Of a stretch of DNA of 64,000 nucleotides, positions 17,149-25,226 are shown one piece after another. A program made the translations under genes and the position numbers. Location of the stretch: the NCBI GenBank assembly GCA_017399965.1, contig JAFQAP010000033.1:1-64000 (forward strand), given 5' to 3'. Numbering within the stretch: the stretch's first letter is position 1; each line of letters starts with the position of its first letter. The notes beneath the pieces were generated by a model. The model was not told the DNA's origin, did no database searches, and saw only the letters and a program-made list of their open reading frames with translations. This stretch comes from Clostridia bacterium (GTDB lineage: Bacteria; Bacillota; Clostridia; Oscillospirales; CAG-382).

Positions 17149-18105
17149 TTACCAGTTTCCTGCGAGAGCATCTTCTTTTGTAGGAACGGTGGATTCGTCG
17201 GCATCGGTTATTACCGCTTTTGAGTCAAAGTGATACCAAAGGTCCCCTTCTATGTCTTGATCAATTATATATTCGGTTATATATCCCGTGTCGGGATCAT
17301 AAGTGACGGTTATCTTAACGGTAGGTTCGTTGCGTTCTTCCAATTCCACCAACCATCCGCTTGCGGATATTGTTCCGTCGGAGTTGTGGGTAAATTCCAA
17401 TTCGCGGATCCGATTTATCGCTTTGGATATTATGTTGTAAGCATCTTCGGGGTCAGAACCGAAAATGGGCCAAATGTCGAATATATCATTATCTGCTATG
17501 TAAGAAGCCTCTTGTTCAAATATGTTTTGATAAGTTTGGTCGTGCCATCCACCGGAGTAATACTTATTTTCTCTCAAAGTACGCTCGGTTTTATCAAAGT
17601 ACGAATATGCATGATATTCCTCAACCGATTGGTGGGATGCCTCCCAAGTTGCGTATAAAACTACGGTGAAATCATCGGGTGTGCCAACACTGAGCTCTTT
17701 TGTAAAAGAACTTCTGGTCTTACCATCACTGCTGCTCATCGAAGATTCGACAGTAATTAATTTACCTAATCGGTTCTCATTTGTCTTTTGAAAAGCCATG
17801 GCGAAAGTGAGATAATCCTCTGCCAAGGTTTCTTCGCTTTTAATTATGGGATATCCGCTTAAAAGTTCGGAAACGCTGGGTTGCGTAGGCTCGCTTTCCT
17901 CGGGCTTGCTTTCCTCGGGAGGTATGCTTTCTTCGGGCTTGCTTTCCTCGGGCGGAGTACTTTCGTTTGCACTCTCTTCTTGGGGTGTGGATTCAGAGTG
18001 GGAAACATTATTGCTCTCGTCGGCGGGGTCGTCGGCTATGCATGAAACCGTAAACAAGATAAGGGAAAATATAAGGGCTGCAAGAATAAATATTTTGGTT
18101 TTCAT
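17149..18105 (-). CDS. Surface lipoprotein with acidic Pro/Ser/Glu linker, unrecognised C-terminal domain
   Basis: The 318-residue protein has the same signal peptide and linker as the gene at 15619 (MKTKIFILAALIFSLILFTV then Ser-Cys). The linker is shorter, and the C-terminal domain of about 230 residues is unrelated, with no YD repeats. I do not recognise that domain. It contains aromatic-rich strands and a YDPDTGYITEYIID segment, and it may be a beta-sandwich sensor or binding module. I chose the ATG at 18105, behind AAGGAGGAG, because the more upstream ATG at 18171 overlaps the promoter -10. Confidence 0.75.
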   Translation of the reverse strand: MKTKIFILAALIFSLILFTVSCIADDPADESNNVSHSESTPQEESANESTPPEESKPEESIPPEESKPEESEPTQPSVSELLSGYPIIKSEETLAEDYLTFAMAFQKTNENRLGKLITVESSMSSSDGKTRSSFTKELSVGTPDDFTVVLYATWEASHQSVEEYHAYSYFDKTERTLRENKYYSGGWHDQTYQNIFEQEASYIADNDIFDIWPIFGSDPEDAYNIISKAINRIRELEFTHNSDGTISASGWLVELEERNEPTVKITVTYDPDTGYITEYIIDQDIEGDLWYHFDSKAVITDADESTVPTKEDALAGNW

Positions 18106-18120
18106 TTGTTTCTCCTCCTT
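17970..18120 (-). repeat. Duplicated 5' cassette, copy B
   Basis: Partner of 16953-17103; see that entry. This copy has the upstream promoter, so it may be the older arrangement. Confidence 0.88.
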
Positions 18121-18162
18121 AAAAAGATATATATGTGTTTGGCTGTATGCCTTTACACTTAT

Positions 18163-18190
18163 ATTATACATAATATGGTAAAAATGTCTA
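18163..18190 (-). promoter_or_regulatory. Promoter of the tandem lipoprotein genes
   Basis: On the minus strand TAGACA (18190-18185), a 16-bp spacer and TATAAT (18168-18163). The TAGACATTT...CCATATTATG core closely resembles the promoter at 45940. Confidence 0.65.
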
Positions 18191-18286
18191 TAAATAAATT
18201 ATGAACAATATGAATTTTGTATAAACTTACAATAAATATTTTGTGATTTGTATAAATCATACAAAAAACAGTACCCCAAGAAAAAG

Positions 18287-18323
18287 CACCCCCAAAATGC
18301 TTGCACATTTTTGGGGACCCCGA
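18287..18323 (+). repeat. Dispersed palindromic repeat, copy 3 (first of a tandem triple)
   Basis: CACCCC, stem built on CAAAATG/CATTTTT, then GGGGACCCCGA. The inner stem sequence differs from copies 1-2 yet remains paired. A half-copy ACCCCAAGAA precedes it at about 18273-18282. Confidence 0.8.
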
Positions 18324-18329
18324 AAAAAG

Positions 18330-18365
18330 CACCCCTAAAATCCTGCGGATTTTTGGGGACCCCGG
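18330..18365 (+). repeat. Dispersed palindromic repeat, copy 4 (tandem triple)
   Basis: CACCCC, stem TAAAATCC/GGATTTTT, then GGGGACCCCGG. The inner stem has again changed on both arms together. Confidence 0.8.
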
Positions 18366-18369
18366 TAAA

Positions 18370-18405
18370 CACCCCAAAAACACTGCGTATTTTTGGGGAC
18401 CCCGA
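18370..18405 (+). repeat. Dispersed palindromic repeat, copy 5 (tandem triple)
   Basis: CACCCC, stem AAAAACAC/GTATTTTT (imperfect), then GGGGACCCCGA. The triple and the terminator next to it fill most of the 339-bp gap 18106-18444; the rest holds the lipoprotein promoter and AT-rich sequence. Confidence 0.8.
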
Positions 18406-18410
18406 CAAAA

Positions 18411-18440
18411 AACAGCATCCGCAAAACGGATGCTGTATTA
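18411..18440 (-). terminator. Intrinsic terminator after the amidase gene
   Basis: ACAGCATCCG pairs with CGGATGCTGT across a short A-rich loop. On the minus strand it is followed by six T residues. Confidence 0.85.
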
Positions 18441-18444
18441 AAAA

Positions 18445-20124
18445 CTATTTTGTTTTACGCAAGATCCGAAAATAATCGTTAAGGGTTACTTTGCCGTCGC
18501 CGTTGGCATCGGGATACCCGCGGGAAACGTCCTCGCCTAAAATTATTTTGCGTATGAGTTCTGCGTCCTTTTTATCTATTTTTCCGTTGTAATCGGCGTC
18601 GCCGTTTATCACTTTTGTTGCGGCTTCCACGGAATCTGTTACAAGATATGCGGTTCCGTCGGTATCAATAAGGTAATCCGGCAGCGTTTGAGAAGGAGAA
18701 TAGGTGCATTTTTCTATTCTCGTTCCTTCGGATGTCATTGCGCTGTAATACTCATTTACCAAATTCATAAAGTATTTCCAGCCCGTCCCGTCGTGCACAA
18801 GCTGCTTTTTTTCGTTTAACCGCATATAATACGGGCATTGCTTTGCATGGAAATAATATACGTCGGAATGCTGAAGTATCTTATCGGGTGTAAGCTCGTA
18901 TTTTACAAGCAGCTCCGCGGTAAGCACTGCCGCATTTTCCATGGCGGGAGTAAATGTTTCTTCATACCATTTATCGTATGCCGCACCGCCGTTTATGGGA
19001 TCGTTATTACCGCCGGGGCCTACGGGTGCGCCCTGAAGACAGATCTCTATGCCTATAGTATAAAAATTATAGTTGGTGGCTGCGTGCCAGCCTGCAACCG
19101 CATCGGGCAAGCCGTGGTAAATTACGTTTCCGTCCACGGTATAATGCCAGGAGGACGACGAGCCGTCGGTTTTATTCACCAGATAATCGTGAACGAAATC
19201 CGCATCGGAATAAGGCTCGCACATACCCGTGTTGTGTATAACGATGTAACGGATATCATTGACGTAGTGGGAATAATAAGGTCTGCCCACCGACATAAAA
19301 TCGTTTATGACCTTCACCTTTTGACCGAATCCTTCACCGATGTAAAAGGTTTTATCCGGTTCGTCAAAATCTGCGCTTGAGGGACGGGCATAACCGGGTA
19401 CTTCTTTTAAGGAATTTTCCAAAACTCCCCGAGGGATCGCATATCCGCTTGAAAAATCGTATAATCTTCCTTCGCTGTCTCCGCCCGTAGAGGCGATATG
19501 CTCTATCTTTCCATAAGCGGAAACGCATATTTCGTCTGTCAATGTAGTGTATTTGGCATCCTGAACGAAGGTTACCCGAATGTATCTTGCGGAAAAGGTT
19601 TCTTCAAGCTGAATTCGGTTTATGAGTATCTCGGTGCGCTTGTTTTCCACGTTCTGTACTTCAAGATCGCCTACCGTAAAGAAGTTTTCTCCGTCAACAG
19701 ATGCTTTTACGGATATAAAGGGCGTGAGTCCCGCAATACGGCGCTCTGTCATGGTGCGTATAAACACCTGACCTATCTCTCTTGCAACGTAGCCCATATC
19801 TATGGTCACGGTAACGGAATAACTTCCTTCGCCGCTTTGGGATCCGTATCCTACCCAGCCGTCTGCGCCGATCCAATCGGTGTTGTTGTAATCGATAACC
19901 GGTGCGTACATACCGTCTGTCAGTTTGTTTCCGTCATCGGTATATCCTTCAAGGGGGACCGCATCTTCGTATTCCACGGTATAGCTTTTGTTCTGTGTAA
20001 CGGCGGCTTGTCTTGTGGCTGCTCGCTCCTCAGTATCATATACGGGTACAGCCGCTTGTGCCGTTATCACTATTGGCAACAGCGCAATCAATGCGGCTGT
20101 TAAAAAGAAAGTAAGTTTTTTCAA
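18445..20124 (-). CDS. Secreted N-acetylmuramoyl-L-alanine amidase with C-terminal dockerin
   Basis: The 559-residue protein has a signal peptide ending near ITAQAAVP. An N-terminal F5/8-type or sandwich region (about 50-215) with YIRVTFVQD follows, then an Amidase_2 domain (about 285-455). The zinc ligands are His in IVIHNTG, His in LQHSDV and Cys in AKQCPYY. The last 55 residues or so are a type I dockerin with two Ca-binding repeats, GDADYNGKIDKKDAELI and PDANGDGKVTLNDYF. The enzyme should cut peptidoglycan outside the cell, tethered through a cohesin. The start is TTG with AAAGGA upstream. No cohesin is present in this window. Confidence 0.87.
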   Translation of the reverse strand: MKKLTFFLTAALIALLPIVITAQAAVPVYDTEERAATRQAAVTQNKSYTVEYEDAVPLEGYTDDGNKLTDGMYAPVIDYNNTDWIGADGWVGYGSQSGEGSYSVTVTIDMGYVAREIGQVFIRTMTERRIAGLTPFISVKASVDGENFFTVGDLEVQNVENKRTEILINRIQLEETFSARYIRVTFVQDAKYTTLTDEICVSAYGKIEHIASTGGDSEGRLYDFSSGYAIPRGVLENSLKEVPGYARPSSADFDEPDKTFYIGEGFGQKVKVINDFMSVGRPYYSHYVNDIRYIVIHNTGMCEPYSDADFVHDYLVNKTDGSSSSWHYTVDGNVIYHGLPDAVAGWHAATNYNFYTIGIEICLQGAPVGPGGNNDPINGGAAYDKWYEETFTPAMENAAVLTAELLVKYELTPDKILQHSDVYYFHAKQCPYYMRLNEKKQLVHDGTGWKYFMNLVNEYYSAMTSEGTRIEKCTYSPSQTLPDYLIDTDGTAYLVTDSVEAATKVINGDADYNGKIDKKDAELIRKIILGEDVSRGYPDANGDGKVTLNDYFRILRKTK

Positions 20125-20130
20125 AGTTTA

Positions 20131-20829
20131 TCAATCCTTTTTGGTTTCGGCGGTTCTCTTTACCTTGGAAACGGCTTCGTCTGTCATGGCGTCGGGATGT
20201 ACGGTAAATGCAATTTTAGCATTGTCCGTGTTTATCTCAATAACAAAGCATTCAATATAGCGGGTCTTCTTTTTTATCTCTTTGGTATAGCTTCTGTCAA
20301 CAAGCTCGATACTGTTTATTTCGGAAAGAGGGGCGTGGAATTTTGTTATATTAACTTCGCCGTTAATAAGATTTACGTTGCCCGCAGCTACGTACAGAGT
20401 ATCGGGAGTGTATGTCAAAGCACCGCCGCCGTACTGCTCACAGCGGGGGGTGTTGTCGCCGCCGAGAACAAGCTTGGTTATGTCCTTGTCCCAAAGCTCG
20501 TATCCGCCGGAAGTGTAATCAAATACACGGTTTATTTTTTTGTGCTTCTCCGTTTCGGTAACAAAGGTTTCCAGCTGTTCTTCCAGTTCTTTGTGGAAAG
20601 TGGCTGCATATTCATCTACCGCGCCGTCCCGTATACGAATGGCGAAATGGCAAATAATACACACCACGCCTGCAACCATTATAAGCCATGATGCCTGATA
20701 TATCTGCCATTCGTGAATGACGAAATCGTTAAGAAAATACAGTATAATACCTGCGATGATAACTCCAATGCCTGCAAAAAGCATTTTCTTGGTTTGTTCA
20801 AAATATTTTTTATAGCTCTTTTTTTCCAT
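20131..20829 (-). CDS. Unrecognised two-TM membrane protein
   Basis: The protein is about 232 residues with two N-terminal membrane segments (MLFAGIGVIIAGIILYFL and ASWLIMVAGVVCIICHFAI). A charged coiled stretch (HKELEEQLETFVTETEKHKK) and a soluble domain of about 130 residues with KIAFTVHPD near the end follow. I do not recognise the family; the C-terminal half resembles PH-like membrane-associated domains only vaguely. I use the ATG at 20829; a TTG four codons earlier is possible. It nearly abuts both the SGNH gene upstream and the amidase downstream, so all three form one operon. Confidence 0.6.
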   Translation of the reverse strand: MEKKSYKKYFEQTKKMLFAGIGVIIAGIILYFLNDFVIHEWQIYQASWLIMVAGVVCIICHFAIRIRDGAVDEYAATFHKELEEQLETFVTETEKHKKINRVFDYTSGGYELWDKDITKLVLGGDNTPRCEQYGGGALTYTPDTLYVAAGNVNLINGEVNITKFHAPLSEINSIELVDRSYTKEIKKKTRYIECFVIEINTDNAKIAFTVHPDAMTDEAVSKVKRTAETKKD

Positions 20830-20830
20830 A

Positions 20831-21985
20831 TTATTTTTCAACTTTCTTTATAGTATCTTCAAGTCTGTCGTAAATAGCCTTTGCGTAGGTTTTGTAAGTA
20901 ACGTTCTTTGGGTGCAAACCGTCTGTGAATATCGCTTCTTTATCCTTGCCCCAGGTGTAAAGGTCAATTTCGGGAAGAGAATATTCTTTTGCTATCTGCT
21001 TTATAAGCGGCAGGGAATATGCGTCGATATTTGCGTTCCAGCCTGCGGCGTTCCATTTATCATCGCCTACCTTGAAAAGGGGCGTGGGTGTGCAAATAAA
21101 TATCTGCACGTTTTCGTTTTTATCGTAAAAAGAATCCAATAATTCTCTCGCGGACTCAAGGAATATGTCTTTTCTTTCCGGGTCGGACCAATCCTTCCAA
21201 TCCTGACCGGGATTGGAATCGTTGGTGCCCAGCGCAAAGATGACCACATCGGGCTCAAACTTCAAAGCGTCTCCGTATTGCTTGCAGCTTGCATAAGCGT
21301 AAGGGTCGTTTTTACAGATAGAGTATCCGCTTAATCCTGCGTTAAGCACGCAGTAATCCCAGCCCAGCATTTGCTGAATATATGCGGGGTAGGTCATATC
21401 GTTTCTATCGGAGTTGATGCCCTGGGTAATACTGTCACCCACGCAGGCAACCTTTATAACGGGTTCGTTGCCGCTTGTCATAAAATCTGTAAGGTCTGCG
21501 TCCTCATCGGTCTTACAAACACGTATAAACTTTTCCAAAGCAAAATGCCAGCCGTTTGCATAGCTTCCCGCCAACATTACCTTGGTGCCCTTTACCACCA
21601 GAGAATACTGACCCGCTTCAAAGGAATCTCTGTCAAAAGCATTTCTCAGGCTTCTGCCCGCCGTAAAGCCTACCAGTATTTCGTATTCGGTCTCGGCAGT
21701 AGTGTCGGGTACCGCTTCCAGAGTGTAACCGCAGTATTCCTGTAAAAAGGCATTTATCTCGTCAACCAGCAGACGGTAGTGGTTGTAATTATCAAAGGTA
21801 GCGGAATTACAGTAAACAATGGTAAATTCTTTAAGGCTTACTCCGTTTACCGTGATCTCTCTCGGACCGTAACCTTCTTCTTTTGAAACCTCCTCGCTCT
21901 GCTCGGAAACCTCGGGAGCGTCCGTGCAGGCAAATAAAGATACCATCATACATAAGCATAACATAAATATTATATTTTTTTTCAT
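20831..21985 (-). CDS. SGNH/GDSL-family lipoprotein hydrolase
   Basis: The 384-residue protein has a lipoprotein signal (MMVSLFACTDAP, lipobox Cys about 20). An N-terminal domain of about 150 residues is followed by an SGNH hydrolase domain with VACVGDSITQG (Ser block), GTNDSNP (Asn block) and FTDGLHPK (Asp-His block). Such enzymes are esterases, often deacetylases of polysaccharides or glycans. The ATG at 21985 has GGGGTG upstream and is preferred to the GTG three codons earlier. First gene of the operon with the membrane protein and amidase, which suggests a cell-wall or carbohydrate role. Confidence 0.83.
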   Translation of the reverse strand: MKKNIIFMLCLCMMVSLFACTDAPEVSEQSEEVSKEEGYGPREITVNGVSLKEFTIVYCNSATFDNYNHYRLLVDEINAFLQEYCGYTLEAVPDTTAETEYEILVGFTAGRSLRNAFDRDSFEAGQYSLVVKGTKVMLAGSYANGWHFALEKFIRVCKTDEDADLTDFMTSGNEPVIKVACVGDSITQGINSDRNDMTYPAYIQQMLGWDYCVLNAGLSGYSICKNDPYAYASCKQYGDALKFEPDVVIFALGTNDSNPGQDWKDWSDPERKDIFLESARELLDSFYDKNENVQIFICTPTPLFKVGDDKWNAAGWNANIDAYSLPLIKQIAKEYSLPEIDLYTWGKDKEAIFTDGLHPKNVTYKTYAKAIYDRLEDTIKKVEK

Positions 21986-22015
21986 TTTGTTCACCCCGCG
22001 TTCATTATTATAACC

Positions 22016-22044
22016 ATTATAAATGTTTTTCGCCTGTCTGTCAA
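22016..22044 (-). promoter_or_regulatory. sigma-A promoter of the SGNH-membrane protein-amidase operon
   Basis: On the minus strand TTGACA (22044-22039), 17-bp spacer, TATAAT (22021-22016), about 30 bp before the start. Confidence 0.85.
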
Positions 22045-22133
22045 TTAATTTTTTCTATATTGTTATGTGTGTTATATTTTATATTATCTTTATATAAATA
22101 TATATTTATATATAGTATGTTTAATTAAGTAAA

Positions 22134-22162
22134 TTGTCAATAATATATATCTCCAATAAAAT
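22134..22162 (+). promoter_or_regulatory. Promoter of the small HTH gene
   Basis: TTGTCA (22134-22139), 17-bp spacer, TAAAAT (22157-22162), 24 bp before the start codon. It lies within a very AT-rich stretch. Confidence 0.6.
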
Positions 22163-22186
22163 GTATATATTCGGAGGTGTATTGTT

Positions 22187-22390
22187 ATGATCAGAATGAC
22201 TCTTGATAAAGCGTTAAAAGAGCGGGGCATGAGCAGATACCGCTTGTCACAGCTCACCGGCGTACAGTTTCAGGTTATAGATAAATATTATAAAAACAAA
22301 ATTGTTCGTTACGATAGTTATCTGCTTGATAGATTTTGCCAGGCGCTCAACTGCAAAATCGGGGATATAATCGAATATACTGCAGAGTAA
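22187..22390 (+). CDS. Small Cro/C1-type HTH regulator
   Basis: This 67-residue single-domain protein has the layout MIRMTLDKALKERGMSRYRL, SQLTGVQFQVIDKYYKN, FCQALNCKIGDIIEY, typical of the HTH_26 (YozG-like) group. A strong GGAGG site precedes the ATG. No partner gene is next to it, and the target is unknown. The phage-repressor-like size does not by itself indicate a phage, since no phage genes are near. Confidence 0.8.
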   Translation: MIRMTLDKALKERGMSRYRLSQLTGVQFQVIDKYYKNKIVRYDSYLLDRFCQALNCKIGDIIEYTAE

Positions 22391-22394
22391 TCTA

Positions 22395-22433
22395 ATCACC
22401 CCAAAAAGCCTAACGGCTTTTCGGGGACCCCGA
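22395..22433 (+). repeat. Dispersed palindromic repeat, copy 6
   Basis: ATCACCCC, stem AAAAAGCC/GGCTTTT, then CGGGGACCCCGA, 5 bp after the HTH stop. A second partial element (ATCACCCCCAAAAAATCACG, 22436-22455) follows and runs into the rph terminator. Confidence 0.85.
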
Positions 22434-22452
22434 TAATCACCCCCAAAAAATC

Positions 22453-22476
22453 ACGGCGCACTTTTTTGTGCGCCGT
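22453..22476 (-). terminator. Intrinsic terminator after rph
   Basis: ACGGCGCAC/GTGCGCCGT, 9 bp. On the minus strand it is followed by GATTTTTT. Confidence 0.8.
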
Positions 22477-22487
22477 ATAAAACGAAA

Positions 22488-23198
22488 TCATTTTATTGCT
22501 TCGTTTTGTATTTTCATTATTTCATTCAGTCCCTTTTCACCCAAAGCGAGGAGTTTGTTAAGCTCTGCGGCGGTAAATGCTCTGCCTTCTCCAGTGCCTT
22601 GTATCTCTATAAAGGCGCCGGTATCGTCCATTACTAAATTCATATCCACCTCTGCGGAGGAATCTTCTTTGTAGCAAAGGTCCAAAAGGGGAGTATCTCC
22701 GCTGATTCCCACGGAAACAGCCGCAACCTGATGTACCAAGGGATCTTTGGGTATAAGTCCCTGCTTTAACCACTTTTTAACACCCAAAGCAAGGGCAACG
22801 TATGCGCCGGTTATGGATGCGGTTCTGGTGCCGCCGTCCGCCTGAATAACATCGCAGTCTATCCAGATGGTTTTTTCTCCCAAAGCCTCAAAATCAACTG
22901 CTTGGCGCAGAGCTCTGCCTATAAGACGCTTTATTTCGGTACTGCGTCCGTCGGGCTTTAAGGTTTCTCTTTTTTTGCGTCCTCCCGTAGAAGAGGGAAG
23001 CATAGCATATTCCGCAGTAAGCCAGCCCTTGCCCGTATCCTTCAAAAAGGGCATTGTGCCTTCCTCCAAAAGCGCCGTGCATATAACTCTGGTCTTTCCC
23101 CAGTTTATAAGCACGCTTCCGCCGCTTGTTTCGGTAAAGTTTACCGTTATGTCAATGTTGCGAAGACTGTCATTGTTTCTTCCGTCAATACGATTCAT
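22488..23198 (-). CDS. rph: Ribonuclease PH
   Basis: The 236-residue protein is full length for RNase PH, the phosphate-dependent 3'-5' exonuclease that trims tRNA 3' ends. Visible features are RNDSLRNIDITVNF, GSVLINWGKTRVICTA, GWLTAEYAMLPSST, RLIGRALRQAVD, the catalytic-region IDCDVIQADGGTRTASITGA and DLCYKEDSSAEVDMN. It is usually followed by a dITP pyrophosphatase gene in Firmicutes; here it stands alone, with a terminator and a repeat behind it. Confidence 0.95.
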   Translation of the reverse strand: MNRIDGRNNDSLRNIDITVNFTETSGGSVLINWGKTRVICTALLEEGTMPFLKDTGKGWLTAEYAMLPSSTGGRKKRETLKPDGRSTEIKRLIGRALRQAVDFEALGEKTIWIDCDVIQADGGTRTASITGAYVALALGVKKWLKQGLIPKDPLVHQVAAVSVGISGDTPLLDLCYKEDSSAEVDMNLVMDDTGAFIEIQGTGEGRAFTAAELNKLLALGEKGLNEIMKIQNEAIK

Positions 23199-23285
23199 AT
23201 ATGCAACTCCTCTTGTTTTTTATAAAAATATTATATATAATACAGTCGGAAATGTCAACCGAAAATACATATACCCGAGGTAAAT

Positions 23286-23699
23286 ATGTTTGGCAGATTA
23301 TTAAGAGATTACCGTAAAAAATTCAAAATATCCCAAAAAACTCTTGCTTTCTTAAGCGGGGTGGACAGAAGCATCATATCCCGTATAGAAAAAGGGGAGG
23401 AACAGGCGGATACCTGCGTGCAGGCAAAGATAGTAAATTTAATACTGCATTATCCAAAGCGTTTCCGTTACGAAAATGCGTCAGGTTACGAGCGGGGTGA
23501 ACGGCTTGGGGTGCTGCTTGGCACTCTGCCTCCCGAAATGGCGGATGACGTATACAGGGAAATTATAGAAAAACTTAAAGAATACGTGGAGTTTCAGATA
23601 GATCTGGACATACGCACCGTTTATCCCAAGGAAATAAGAAGAAAATATAAGCGCAAACGCAAGTATATGTTTTATAAATTCGGCCCTCCGATAGAATGA
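23286..23699 (+). CDS. XRE-family HTH protein with basic C-terminal tail
   Basis: The 137-residue protein has an N-terminal Cro/C1 HTH (RLLRDYRKKFKISQKTLAFL, GVDRSIISRIEKGEEQAD). A helical middle part and a very basic tail (KEIRRKYKRKRKYMFYKF) follow. The tail may contact nucleic acid. Target unknown; no neighbouring gene is clearly regulated. Confidence 0.75.
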   Translation: MFGRLLRDYRKKFKISQKTLAFLSGVDRSIISRIEKGEEQADTCVQAKIVNLILHYPKRFRYENASGYERGERLGVLLGTLPPEMADDVYREIIEKLKEYVEFQIDLDIRTVYPKEIRRKYKRKRKYMFYKFGPPIE

Positions 23700-23714
23700 T
23701 CGACCAAGACAATG

Positions 23715-23741
23715 AAACCACCGGTTAAACCGGTGGTTTTT
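23715..23741. terminator. Bidirectional terminator between the XRE and GNAT genes
   Basis: AAACCACCGGTT/AACCGGTGGTTT is a nearly perfect hairpin with A and T flanks between two convergent genes. Confidence 0.85.
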
Positions 23742-23742
23742 A

Positions 23743-24573
23743 TCATCTTCTTTTTATTCGCTTGAATTCTGCTGAAGGGCGGGTGCGAGTGAATCCGCAA
23801 GCCTTTGCCACGGATTCCGATTCAGGAGTTATGGCATATCCGTAATGGGGGTACAGACCGTTTTTCAGCAGATCGTGAGAAAAATATAAGGTCAACAGCT
23901 TGCCGTAGCCCTTGCCCCGATAGGCAGGTGCCACGTAAACCCAGCCGATATCGTAATAATTACCGTATCCGCATTCTCCCCGCAGGAAACCGATGATCTT
24001 CTCCCCGTCTTTTAAAAGATATAGCCGGGTATCAAAGAAGCAATCACAACTGTCAAACAGTTCTGTGCTGCGCAATTCTTCTTCCAAAGCATCAAGAATG
24101 GATATGTCTGTTTCCGCAGTCTTGCGGTCTTGCTCCGTGGCAAGGGAAACGGTCACCTCTTGGTTTAGAGTTACAGGTGTCAGATCCTTTGGAGAGATCA
24201 ACCCATAAATGGGTGCACCTCTTTCCGAGGAAACAAAAGAAAGCCGTTCAACCACGTAAGGATGGGTAAAGAATCCCTCGTGCGTTGCGCTTACGTCGAT
24301 TTCATCGGCTGTTAAAGCGGAAACAAAGTCTGCGGCATCTGTCCAGAAACTCTCTTGAGCGGAATTGATATTTACCACCAAAGAATCGTCCCAATAGGTC
24401 TTTACACAAAGGAACGAATCAAGGGGAGCGGAATCATCTTGCGCAAAATACACGATCTCTTTAATCTTATATCCGTCCCTGCCTGCCATCTCGGTATCAT
24501 AGCAATAGTAAAAATAACGGTCTATGTTCCGGGCAAACATCGCAAGCATTTCGGCGTTGTCTATCTTCTTCAT
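23743..24573 (-). CDS. GNAT-family N-acetyltransferase
   Basis: In this 276-residue protein the C-terminal part (about 175-270) holds the GNAT acetyl-CoA motif VYVAPAYRGKGYGKLLTLYF, preceded by a GFLRGE strand. The first 150 residues or so are not recognised and may be a second, degenerate GNAT repeat. Substrate unknown. The upstream membrane-protein gene on the same strand ends 37 bp before its start. Confidence 0.82.
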   Translation of the reverse strand: MKKIDNAEMLAMFARNIDRYFYYCYDTEMAGRDGYKIKEIVYFAQDDSAPLDSFLCVKTYWDDSLVVNINSAQESFWTDAADFVSALTADEIDVSATHEGFFTHPYVVERLSFVSSERGAPIYGLISPKDLTPVTLNQEVTVSLATEQDRKTAETDISILDALEEELRSTELFDSCDCFFDTRLYLLKDGEKIIGFLRGECGYGNYYDIGWVYVAPAYRGKGYGKLLTLYFSHDLLKNGLYPHYGYAITPESESVAKACGFTRTRPSAEFKRIKRR

Positions 24574-24609
24574 ATGTTCAACCTTCCGCTTTCCGTTATA
24601 AAGGATTTT

Positions 24610-25164
24610 TTATTCTTCCTTTTTCCCGTAAATGTTATCGTAATCGATCTCTCCAAGCCGCCAAAGCTTTTTGCATATAAGGAATACGCCCAGCAAAAAT
24701 ACAGCGTTTATACAAAGATATATCACTGCGTATACGATACTGTCCAGAATATTAAGCACGCCGAAAGTAAATCCGTCCACGTGTGCGCCGTAGATAATAT
24801 CGTACCACAGGCTGGAGACCTTGTCCAGATACCTTCTGAAGAACAGCACACAGCCCAAAAATCTTGCGATCTCGCCGATAATTACAAGACCTACCGTCTT
24901 TTTGACCCACATATTTTTTACTTCGCTTCTGTGGTAAAGAGAGGGGAATTTTATAAACAGAAATACGGTTGTAATGCCAAGGCTTATTATAAGGTGCAAA
25001 GCTGTCATAACCAGTAAGCCGATCACGGTCAAAAAGACATTTGCAGGCAGTTTTTCCAAAATTGAATTTACCAGCCAGTAGCTTACGTTGGAGGATATGA
25101 GCATAGCAACAAACGCCACCACGGCGTATATTACCTTCATATCCATAGAAACTCTTTTTTCCAT
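24610..25164 (-). CDS. Unrecognised membrane protein, about four TM segments
   Basis: The 184-residue protein has hydrophobic segments near residues 8-28, 38-66, 85-110 and 140-165, and a charged C-terminal end (GEIDYDNIYGKKEE). The ATG has a GAGGAGG site. No family or catalytic motif recognised. Confidence 0.6.
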   Translation of the reverse strand: MEKRVSMDMKVIYAVVAFVAMLISSNVSYWLVNSILEKLPANVFLTVIGLLVMTALHLIISLGITTVFLFIKFPSLYHRSEVKNMWVKKTVGLVIIGEIARFLGCVLFFRRYLDKVSSLWYDIIYGAHVDGFTFGVLNILDSIVYAVIYLCINAVFLLGVFLICKKLWRLGEIDYDNIYGKKEE

Positions 25165-25226
25165 TTTTCAAGCCTCCTCGGTGTTATGTTTTAAGTATAC
25201 AGCACAAAGCCGTATTTGTCAATAAG

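Noticed and set aside
22187..22390. Prophage repressor
   Set aside because: The size fits, but no integrase, structural or lysis gene is near; both HTH genes at 22.2 and 23.3 kb are single-gene units among housekeeping genes.
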